Shown piece by piece: positions 48,501 through 58,633 of a DNA stretch of 64,000 nt. Origin of the DNA: Styela clava. Lineage: Eukaryota > Chordata > Ascidiacea > Stolidobranchia > Styelidae. Made by a program: the position numbers and the translations under genes. The number at the start of each line of letters is the position of its first letter. Position 1 is the stretch's first letter. Below the pieces are notes generated by a model. The model was given only the letters and a program-made list of their open reading frames with translations, was not told where the DNA came from and did not search any database. The stretch spans positions 24,056,001 to 24,120,000 of the forward strand of contig NC_135251.1 in NCBI RefSeq assembly GCF_964204865.1, given 5' to 3'.

Positions 48501-51500
48501 AACCTAAAAATTCTTCATCGAAACAGGAAACCTTTATTTCTGTTGTTAATGCTTCTCCCTGTTGCGTCTGTGAAATGAATAAAATGATAAAGTATACTAT
48601 TATTTGCATGAAATTCTGGAAAGGCCTTCAAATGTTTGTTTTACTATCATGACTGTCAAATCGTTGAATAAATGTCAAATATATTTAAATTTTAATTTCG
48701 ATTTAGCTTTCAGTACAATAATTCTTTTTGTATTATAATGGAGGTAAATTTGAATACTTCATTGTTGCCGGAAAATAATGCGTTTTCATGTACCTGGTAA
48801 AATGAGTCAGAAACTAGTGGATCAGGAAATTTATTCAAAAGCGTCATATCTCCTCTCATATCTCTCCGAGATGATTTTTTTGAGAAATAGTTGGCCAGTT
48901 CGTAAGAAGTATAAATGCAATATTTCTGCAAGACAAAAGAATTAGTAATATTGGTTTTACAATACAATAGTAATAGTAGAATTTTTCGAGAGACTTACTT
49001 GAAAATATTTACCAGACACATACTATTGAGTAAGAATTTATACATAAAAATGAGCGCTCGCGAAGTATGTGCACCAAGATGGCGCACAACCTGAAGCCTA
49101 ACCGGGTACACATACTATGTTCAGGATGTGCGCCATTTTTGTGCACATACTTCTGGAGCTACAAAATGTTTTTTAATTAAACACTTGAGTCGTATTAGTC
49201 GGTGTAATGAGGTTTTAAGACTGAAAAGACGCAAATACAGAAGAGTAGAAATCCAAACGAAGACTAGTTTAAAACCCTATTTACCATGTTAGTTATGTCA
49301 CACAAAATGACTTCAAAATCAATCAGTCCACATGACTCTTCCGGAACGAATTTCCCCTTTTGACATTTGACCTTTGAACTGCCTTTCAGAATATAGCCAT
49401 CATTACATAACACGTAGCAAGTTTTGTAAAAATTGTTTCGTATTTCATCTTCACAGGTCGTAACATTTCCCGACTCTATTGAAGCTATGTCACAATAATC
49501 GATCGCATTCCAGCCTGTGAAATGTTTAGAATATCATAAACTTGGTCCCCGTATTGACATGCAAGAGATTGATATTGACCAAGCAGGACTCGAAAGAAGC
49601 ATATTCAAAAAAAAGATTGTCTTTTCGTTGACTTCTCCCACTTTATGAATATTATACGTTTTGTTGGGAAAGGCTCATAGATAGCAGCTACCTATGGTAT
49701 ACTCATTTTCCTGCTAAAATATATGTAGAGTATAAGCTTTATAATTACTGGCGATGTCAATTTATTTGATGTCAGTTTTCCAAAGGAAAGAAAACTACGT
49801 CCATATTGTTATCTCATGTTTATAGATTCCAAGCAGTTCGATGTATACACTGATGCAGCTTTGAATGTAAATAGTTTCTTCTCCAACGATACAACTACAA
49901 ATAATCTCTATATTCCACTTACTATCATAAGTAGCATTAAATCCTCTGAAATTGAAATCGCCATCGCTAATAAATTGTATACTGACTCGATTTGATTTAG
50001 AACGATATTTTGCATCAAAAATAGGAGTATAGAAATAGACACCATCTTCATCTTTCCCATCCTCAAAAATCTAAAATTTTTTGTATAAGTTCTCTACAGA
50101 AAACAAACATGAAACACGCTTTTCTTCAATAAAACGTTTTAGACTTCCATTTTAACAAGACCCTTGACAAACTGTCCAGTTATGCGTATTTAAATGCTGG
50201 CTTTGAGTGGGACGCAATTTTAGCTCCATAAACGTCCCAAGTTCTTGAACCTTGAATAAAGTCATTGCATAATTTCAAATTAAGGAGAGTAAGGTTTGGG
50301 TCGTTTCTAGTTTGTGTGCCCAACTCACAAGAAGGATCTATCTATAATATTTTTGCGTATCATGGCGCTTGACCTCGAGGTATGTTAGATAAAACACCAG
50401 CATGAAAATGTCACAATTACAAATCATCACGCTTACAAATTATTTTTTAGCAAAAGTATTATCTTTATGTTGAGTATAAACTTATTTCAACAAAGGCAAT
50501 TGACAGACAGCAGAGAAAAATGCCAATGCAGTACAGCGATTTCAATTCAAAATGCCCTACAAATCATGTTTCGAAACAGTTTAAATCGAGTATATATACA
50601 AAAAGATAAAAGTCAACAACACCAGTAATATAATTATTTTTCTTCAAAAGCTGTAATTTTTAGTTTTCACATTTCTCAATTCTTACCACCAAGTAGTCAT
50701 TTCTAGTTTCGTTCCATGCCAAGAACCGATCGTCAATTTGAAAATCCGCAAAATTGATTTCAATAATATGTCCGGAATTAACTTCGATCTTCCACTCACA
50801 AAACTGGTTTCTTGGGTAGTTGAGTGGATATAGAGGTGATGTGAACCATCCTGTTGTCGATGTAAATATATTTTTACCGCAGACATCATCTTAATACAAA
50901 ATATTAAAATGCTTTAATTCAATGTTAACTTCAAACAATAAAGGTAGGCATATAATGATTGTTCCGTATTAGCATTTTCAATTTTTTCTCATACCCTCAC
51001 GAATACATATACCTTCTTACAACATTCTATGTAAAGCTATTTAAGTAAGTTTATGGAGCAAGATATTAATTTAAAGATTTCATGCATTCCTAACACTGTT
51101 AGGTCTTAACTACGGACATTTGTTTTTCATACCTTTCATAACATTTTGCTTTAATTTGGAGTTGAAATGATTATATTAAGATTAGATAGGCTCATTTATC
51201 GACTCGATTCAAGTGAGACGTGAGACATCATTCATCGAAGAATAACAGTGACTCGAATTATCTAAATGCAATAACTCGCATTCGTCATCAATTAACTGTC
51301 AGTGAGACTTGACTTGGATTCGGACTGGAATCACCCGTGACTAGAATAGATTCGCATTTTAAAGGGTTCTACTCAACACAGCTGAATATGCAAGTATGAG
51401 GAATGAAACTGTCATTAGTGACAAAAAAACTCATAGTGACATGATCCGATCATATCAGGTTTTGTAATTCGATCGTTCTGATAACCATGAAAGTGAATCC

Positions 51501-51767
51501 GGATCGGCTTTTGAAATTCGGGAATATATGTTTGAAGAATTTATTGACAAAAAGACATATTTTCCTATGAAACGTACAAAATAGTTTTCAATGCTGCATG
51601 CTGGAAGAGAATTATATCTCGTCGATATGATTTCTGCCACAAATGTATATTATATTGATCTCAAAACACAAATGTCAAAACAGTTTAAAGGATTTGTAGT
51701 AGATTTTACCTTCTTCCGCATTAACCATCCACATCAGTAAAACACATATACAAAATGTTGTTTGCAT
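45516..51767 (-). CDS. Gene F: secreted CUB/sushi-like 16-cysteine protein, 338 aa
   Basis: Exons in transcript order: 51767-51710, 50889-50687, 50070-49923, 49514-49285, 48925-48794, 48567-48414, 45607-45516. All introns are GT/AG, giving 339 codons with TAA. The signal peptide is MQTTFCICVLLMWMVNAEE. CUB: VCGKN...TGWFTSPLYPLNYP, FCEWKIEV, NDYLV, RSKSNRVSIQF, GFNATY. Exon 4 (WNAIDYCD...CGLIDFEVILCDITNM) is sushi-like with seven Cys. Exon 5 has FPDP, and exon 6 is unusually acidic for the family (EIDDDGKF). The last intron is 2.8 kb and holds nested hAT-like elements and a MITE. Exon 6 could read through its donor to a stop three codons on, but exon 7 (KMETCYKCREKNC) completes the motif and the 16-Cys set. 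It is paired with gene G by the shared GLIDFE motif and 148-nt exon 3. Confidence 0.86.
46317..47508. mobile_element. Nested non-autonomous hAT-like element, 1.19 kb
   Basis: Termini CAGTGGTTCCCAAAC and GTTTGGGAACCACTG, with GGGTCCGCGGACC and GGGGTCCG subterminal sequence. Flanks are atttaacc and atctaacc (7 of 8). It contains a MITE at 46839-46953 and no transposase frame. Confidence 0.83.
46839..46953. mobile_element. MITE (short subtype) inside the nested element
   Basis: GGAGCTCCAGAAGT...CACCAAGATGGCGCACAA at the left and the diverged complement ending CTTCTGGAGCGCC at the right. The flanks gtttaacc and gtttagcc match at 7 of 8. Confidence 0.78.
47707..47816. mobile_element. MITE (short subtype), unit 2 only
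   Basis: GGCGCTGCCGAAGTATGTGCAC to CACATACTTCTGAAGCTCC around GATGGCGCACAACCTGAACC. Unit 1 at the corresponding site (about 35990) has no insert. The flanking 8-mers match only loosely. Confidence 0.8.
49053..49161. mobile_element. MITE (short subtype) with an empty site in unit 1
   Basis: AGCGCTCGCGAAGTATGTGC to GCACATACTTCTGGAGCT, in gene F intron 4. The flanks taaaaatg and acaaaatg resemble an 8-bp duplication. Unit 1 (about 36961-36980) reads cataaaaatgttttctaatt with no element, the expected empty site. Confidence 0.85.
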
Positions 51768-53975
51768 TTTTATTCCACTGTAAATAAAGCATCAAATAGA
51801 CATGCAATCAGTCACTAAATCCATTCATTACAATGCAGCTTACAGGTACTTGAGCATTTAGCAGTAGATGGAAATTGACATTGTCGTTTCACGTGATCCC
51901 TTTTTCATGTTATCTTTGAGCAAACTACATTGCTGAAAGTCACTTATTCGGCTAATTTTATCTTAGCGTTAAACTTTTTTTGCTACAACTACTCCTTCAC
52001 CGTTGTGGGATACTCATTCACTTATCCTTTGCAACTTTCTCTATCTATCACTCTCAGTCATGACCTAGCTTTGATATAATTTTATTTGTCTGGCATATCA
52101 AAACCAATGGTTTACAGTTTAGCGGATAAAAGCCCGCGTGGTTCGCTTTTTCATTAAGCTGTAATTATACTCTATCCTAATATAAGTTGTCAGTAATTAC
52201 CATGTGTGCTACCATTTTTACGCTGAAATAATGGCAATAAAAACTGATTCGTCATGTGCTAACTTGGATATATTATTAAATGCAACATGAAATCTAGTTT
52301 GAATATATAAATCTATTTATATTCTCTACATGCAAAAATTTTGAAGTTACGTAACTGCCTAAATTTTGGCTTTTTACTATAAGCAAAAATAATCATCGAC
52401 AATGACCTTTCGAGCAGAACATACGGCAACAGTGCTTGAGGCAATCGGCGGAAATAAACTATAGTTGTAGTGAAAAGGATAACAAATGCGGTAACCGCCC
52501 TAACAACGATAGCGCAAAAGGCACGACAAAAGATTCAAATAATTTTAAAATCTGGAAAATAAATGATAAATCGGAAAATTCTGTATTTTTCGTTATTGCG
52601 TAGGACACTGACGTCGAGCAAAAAATATGAAAATTACTATTTACCCGATGGCTTCCTATTTTTATAGTATCTCCCACTCGATGAGTTTTATCTTTGTGTA
52701 ATATTGTTTAAAAATATTTGGAAGAAGTTCGCAAGTAGAACATTTCGTAGAATGTTATGTTATGACACAAACCTTGCAACTAATTTTTTATCCTCGTGCT
52801 GGTTGCTGGCTGGCAAATATACATATACGTGACTCGACTTGGTCAATTTATTTATCGTGATTCTACTGTTTATTCATATGCCATATTATTGCATTTACCC
52901 CGGCTAAACCTACATTTTATTGTAAAGTATGGTGTCATGCAACTGAACTTTCCCTTACCAATAACAATGACTACAAAATGATTACTATCACTATTTTATT
53001 CTGATAAAATTCTTCTTATCCTTATTCTGATAAATCATTTTTTACTTTTTTGTCACTATCGACCACAAGTGATTTTAGGTATATATTTTCATGTGAGATC
53101 TATTTCCCTTCGGTAAAAGAACTTACAAAGTCTGTGTTGGAGCGATATATTCGTGTTCGCGGTGGGGATGAAAATAAAACACAAGTATCTGTCTGCTCAC
53201 GCCCGATGGATACATTTCGGTGGACAAGAAAACAACTTATAACTGAGGCAAATATCGCATGACGTTCGTTTCAGCATTTAGGTCAAATGAAATGAAATAA
53301 TTTAAAAAAAAAATCCTGTTCCTTCAAAGGCTCGAATAGATCGACAGCAACATTTGACAAGGAGATACGTGGTCAAACATGTTTTCACATTCCAATTATG
53401 ATGTCACGAACTCGGAAGAGTCGACTCGTGTCTTTGACACATTACTTTTATTCGTTTTCGTCGAATCCGACCATCGACTGACTCGTCCCATCCTTGTGGT
53501 ATGTTGTTGCTACGCTCAATTCATTTCAAAGTTGGTCCGGCTTCCGCTCACGCAAACCGCTGCACATCCGCTTCTTAGTAGCATTTTTTATTGCTGCGCT
53601 TTATTTTGAAATCATTCTTGATTTATTCTTTCCATGCTTTACATTCAAGTTGAATAAAATCTTTTATCAGGGTATACTCAGTTTATAAGTCATCACAATC
53701 AGTTAACAACTCAACAAACTATTTCTTCATTTTAATATTACTCTATTTTTACAGGATATCTTATTTTCTCAAATCTGATTTGATATCAGCATTAAGAGAC
53801 TCTAATGAGAAAATGAATGCAATGATTGTCGCTATTTATTATTAATAATCTGATTATTAAGTAAGGAACAAAGTTATACAGAGAAGAAAACAATCAAAAT
53901 GTTAACACATAATGTTGTGCTAAATTGTTGAGATAGATTTGTCATGAGGTTGCTTTGTTTTGTTGAAATTACGGG
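51768..53975. other. Intergenic between genes G and F
   Basis: AT-rich DNA with the gene F upstream region and the gene G 3' flank; AATAAA on the minus strand at 53835-53840 lies 136 nt past the gene G stop. The short open frames here have no recognised domain. Confidence 0.5.
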
Positions 53976-56900
53976 TTAAATGTAAACAACATTCGTGCAT
54001 CCAATTGCTCGACATTGGAAACATAACTCCATCTTCACCGAGGCTGAAAAATAAATATGATAATTTCCATTCGATTTTTATTTAAATTATTTCATCTGAT
54101 TTCATTTTATCAAATAACATATGTTTGATCCTTTTTATTTTAAATTGATTTGTTCGCAATTCAGCTTCTGGCAAATAAACTGATCTCAACTTGATGATAT
54201 TTTACATTTTTAACAACTTTCTTTTTATTTGAAATGAATTTGTACCTAAACGAATAAAATTCGGATTTTTCTCTAACTGAATCACGCAAAATATTGTAAA
54301 CTTAAAATATATTTGCGGACAGATTATAACCGTTTGAATTCGTGCACAAATATTATTAAGTACAAGCCTGTTTTTAAGCAGCATGTTACTTAGTCCAAAA
54401 TGATTCTTATTTGTGTAAATAAATTTTGTTGTATTCAATCATTTGGTTGCAATTCAGTGACACTAGCATACCTGCTTTGTAGCCCAATTTCCTGATTTTT
54501 AAAAAATCTTGACATTTGAAGGCATACTTCTTATCTTTCTTTCTTGCACAGTAATTGTATTTCAATAATTTATCGAAACAGGATGCTTCGATTCCAGGAG
54601 AAGAGTTTGGGCCAACTCCAGATGGCGTGTCCTATAAAACGAATATTTAATTGTACGTAAAATTCTAAATATATTTCCACCATTTCAGGCATATTATTTT
54701 AAATTCAAAACAAAGTATTAGAAGACACATTTTGTTTGCTTTAATGACAACATTTTAATCTTAATTTTCAAATTCAGTGCAACATTTTATTGAAAATTTA
54801 CGTTAATCCATACATATCTTCGTAATTTCGATAGAAAGACGTGAACGACTTAAGTGTTGAATGTTAGTGTGAGAATAAGCGCTAATAATAATTATTTTCT
54901 ACTCAAATAATGTATTTAAAATATGTGTTTCTTACTCAAGTAAATATATGAGATAATAATATACACACAGGTCAACGTGTTATATGATAGATAGTTTCAA
55001 ATATAAACTATCAAGGAGACTTACTGTCGGTGGAGCATTTTCTAACGGATCAGGAAATATATCTAGAACTGATTTATTATCATCCATATCGCCATCGTAG
55101 TGTGTGTTAGAAATTTGGTTCCATAAATATTCCGCCATTTCATACGTCGAATACAGGCAATATCCCTAAAACAAGTAGAAAAGTTTTCTGAGGCAACAAT
55201 GAAACTTCGTCTACTGTGAAAACTAGAATCGCCGTTATTCAGCCAGATGAGTGACCTATTCCTTGATAGATGCATATATGTAAGTATGTTGACTTTTTAT
55301 CCCAGTAAATATAGGAGAAAATAAGACAAACGAGAACAAAATGAGATTCGCTTATGTAACAATTTATTACTTTCACACGGGGGAATGATACTTTTCTTCG
55401 TGCCCAACTACATTACAAAATAGAAAGCCTGAGATGCGTTGCATAGGTTTCATTTTCTTTCAGCCAAATGTTATTCCTATGAAACTTGTAACTCGCAATT
55501 CGGATAAGGGGGCTAAATTATTTGTTTCAGCAAAAGATAAATTCAAATGTTTTGATTATTAAACATTTAAATCTCGTTACCATATCTGTTAATTCACACA
55601 GGCGAGCTTCAAAATCTATCAATCCGCATGGACTTTCCGGTAAAAATTCTCCGTTGTTACAGTGAACCTTCGAACTTTTTTTAAGAACGTATCCTTCCAA
55701 GCATGTAACGTAACAACGTTTATAAAAATGATATTTGCTTTCATCAAAACATCTTGCTTTTTTCACTGATTGTATTTGAATTGTATACTTCTCGCAGTAG
55801 TCAAGTGCGTTCCAACCTGTTTGAATGAGCCAGTGAATAATTTGAAAGTGATGTAAATGCAGACATATAGACCACCGTGTTTGAAGATAAATACTCATTT
55901 ATGTATATTGAACTTGGAAATTTCTATCTATGTTTTTTCTTGCAAAAATCATTTTGATGAAATTTTAATGTTTTTTTTATGTGCTTTATGTAATTTTCGT
56001 TTTGAATCGTTCCTTCTTTCATTTCATTTGGTGTAGATATCTATGCGAGTGTAGTAGTTTAAAAAGACAATCACAAGGCAATAAATAAAGTGGTGAAATT
56101 CAAAACTTTAAGAAAGCGTTCTCATTTGTACCACCTCACCGCCAACATTTCCTCATTCCAGAAAATCTTACCACGTAACTACGTGGTAGCTCGTGACACG
56201 CTTTACATAAATCTGGTACAAACATTTAATACAAAATAAATAAAGCTAGTAGTCAGTTTCGGTGCACGTTATCCCTTTGTATACCGAAAACGTTGGACGA
56301 ACTACGGCCCACGGGCCAAATTCTACCCGCTTTTCAATCTGGCCCGCCTGATGCTGCCACAACCAAACTAAAACCAAATTTTGCCGTTTCAGCTGAAAAA
56401 TATTGCAGGAAATTGTTGAGATTGCGAGTACACCCCCCCCCCCCCCAATCTGACCACTGAATCTGTACGTTTTCAACAATGACAGTATATATGAAAGTAA
56501 TAATTAGTTGAACGAAGACTCAACTTACTCTCATAAGATGCGTTAAATCCTCTGAACTCATCTACTTCGTCACTCACAAACTCAACGATGACTTTATTCG
56601 ACTTTGAACGATATGTATTATGGCCAAAAATGGATGGAAAATAACGTCCCATGTCCTTTGTATCGTTTTCGTATATCTTAAATGATGAAGTAGGATAAAT
56701 GTGATATAATATTACTTGTAGAAATTCAACAGATTTTCGATGAAATTTGAGTATTGGCTATATACTAAAATATATTAATTGCACGTTTTTATCTAAATTT
56801 CTTAACGAATACGAATTCTGGTAAAAAATTATTTTGCATTTTGGTATTGTAGCGTGATATAGTCAAAAGCAATTCAATTCATTGGACAGAAACAAATTCG

Positions 56901-58633
56901 ATTCTAAAACAAGTAAACAAGGCAAAATTGGACGCTGAGAAAATTAAAAACAAAAAAACGGGTCGGACCTCCTGAAGTATGCGCACCAAGATGTCGCAAA
57001 ACTTGAACATATTATGTGTACCAGGTTAGAGTTAGGGTTGTGCGACATCTTGGTGCGCATACTTCAGGAGCACCAAAGGGTCTATTAACTTCTTCCATCT
57101 TTAATCACTGAAAATATGGAATCGATTGGTACATTAGTTACTTTTTAAAACAGTAAAGTATTGCATGTTTAAGATCTCAGTTCCAATGAGGGCCTATGAT
57201 AATCCCAGCTGTTAACAAGAGCCTAACTCTCTTATCCAATATACAAAAGACAGTAAAATGGTAAAAAAATTCCTATTCGTATCATTTTGAACCTCAACCA
57301 ATTTTGATTTAAAGTACATTCAGTTACCTGCTGCTTAGAGACTTTTATGGCGATCGTGTTGCACACATCACGAGCAAATTAGGCGTTTTGGTACTCTCGA
57401 ATTATGTGAACCAAGATGGCGGACCGGAACGTAGTATGTGTATAAATACTACGGGAGTCACTTGGATAGTCCCCGAACTCGTGATAGAACTAAAATATGG
57501 AAAACACATACTAGGTATGTACACATACTACGTTCCGATGTCCGCCATCTTAATTCACATACTCCGGGAGTACCGGCGTTTTAATCCAACATATTATGAT
57601 TTATTCAGTATTGATTTTTGATTTTTGAACTTTTACCAATACATAGTCATTTATGATATCGCCAAGTGGAAATAAACCGCTTCCTAATTCAAAGTCATTG
57701 AACGTTATTTCTATGATGTTTCCAGGTTCAACTTCGATCACCCAATCACAAACTTGATCGCTAAGATATTCCAACGGATAAAACGGACTTGTGAACGATC
57801 CTGATGGTGAAGTCATCAATTTTGGTCCACATATTTCTGATAAAATAAAAATTAAAAAAAGTGACAAAAAGTTCTCGTGGATGGAGTTTACCAGGGCATC
57901 GACTTCCTTCTTAATTTTTGTAAACAATGGCTAAACATCAATAACCTAACGGCGAGGCACTAATAGAGGATTGAACAACTGCTTAGGTGCATTTCGCGCG
58001 AAGACAATTTTTAAAGCATGGTTGCAAACTCCTTATTTCTGGGATTTTTCTATTTATTTGTCAGTTTTCAGTCGTATTTCCAAATGTAAAACATAAATGA
58101 AATAGATCCCCAAAGTTCTTTTAGTTTCCGAGAAGTTGTAGTGAGGAGGCAGTAATCGAAAATTAGCCATGAAAAACTACTATATACTTGGACAAAGTTA
58201 ACTATCAGTATTTTTAAATAGCAGGCGATCAAATAATCTGAATCCAAATGGTGATTGTGAAACATATAAAGCATTTTGTACGCGCAAAAATACTTCAAAA
58301 ATGAGAACCCACAATTTTGCAATGATAATGTGTAAGAATAATGTTTCTGTGCTCAAGAAGAGGGGAAATATTCACTGCAGGCGCCGATTTACAGCACCTT
58401 CGGGTTAGAAAACTGCAAACAATTTTCATTACATTACAAATTTGGCTGGCACATTGCAAGCTGATTTGAATCCTTCAAGATTTTTGCAAGTAATACGAGT
58501 TTGCCATTTTTACAATGAAAATACAGTAAGAGTAAAGAAATTAGAGTTAACGTGACTTACCTTCTGGCGCTGGCACAATGATGCATTGAACAATCGGTAT
58601 ACTGATCAGTAAAAACTTGGCTACACTCAACAT
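53976..58633 (-). CDS. Gene G: secreted CUB/sushi-like 16-cysteine protein, 341 aa
   Basis: Exons in transcript order: 58633-58561, 57836-57637, 56676-56529, 55816-55581, 55165-55025, 54631-54472, 54043-53976. All introns are GT/AG with family phases 1,0,1,0,0,1, giving 342 codons with TAA. The signal peptide is MLSVAKFLLISIPIVQC plus a few residues. CUB: ICGPK...SGSFTSPFYPLEY, VCDWVIEVEPG, NDYVL, RSKSNKVIVEF, GFNASY with a glycosylation sequon. Exon 4 (WNALDYCEKY...HFYKRCYVTC...CGLIDFEARLCELTDM) is sushi-like with seven Cys. Exon 5 has the acidic FPDP motif. Exon 6 carries SCFDKLLKYNYCARKK, close to exon 6 of genes A-C. Exon 7 is KMELCFQCRAIGC, then VVYI and stop. The mature protein has 16 Cys. 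Confidence 0.88.
56433..56446. repeat. Poly-C tract
   Basis: Fourteen consecutive C residues in gene G intron 3, next to degenerate transposon-like GGCCCACGGGCC sequence. The length may be imprecise, as homopolymers are error-prone. Confidence 0.7.
56965..57074. mobile_element. MITE (short subtype) in gene G intron 2
   Basis: GGACCTCCTGAAGTATGCGC to GCGCATACTTCAGGAGCACC around CCAAGATGTCGC. The flanks aacgggtc and aaagggtc match at 7 of 8. Confidence 0.85.
57390..57574. mobile_element. MITE, 185 bp, perfect 8-bp TSD, in gene G intron 2
   Basis: GGTACTCTCGAATTATGTGA to TCACATACTCCGGGAGTACC, with CCAAGATGGCGGAC inside each end. The perfect duplication ggcgtttt lies at 57382-57389 and 57575-57582. 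It is a relative of the 236-bp element at 17693. Confidence 0.9.

Larger units (their letters stand above)
39339..49201. repeat. Tandem segmental duplication, unit 2
   Basis: Direct copy of 30049-37002, enlarged from about 7 to 9.9 kb by later insertions (hAT-like elements at 41421-42188 and 45705-47548, MITEs at 47707 and 49053, and extra sequence around 40.2-41.0 kb). It contains the damaged 7TM copy and exons 5-7 of the intact gene F. Its right boundary lies in intron 4 of gene F. Confidence 0.85.

Noticed and set aside
56246-56479. Minus-strand frame with a glycine run
   Set aside because: The run is the translation of the poly-C tract. The surrounding GGCCCACGGGCC sequence looks like degenerate transposon DNA in a gene G intron.
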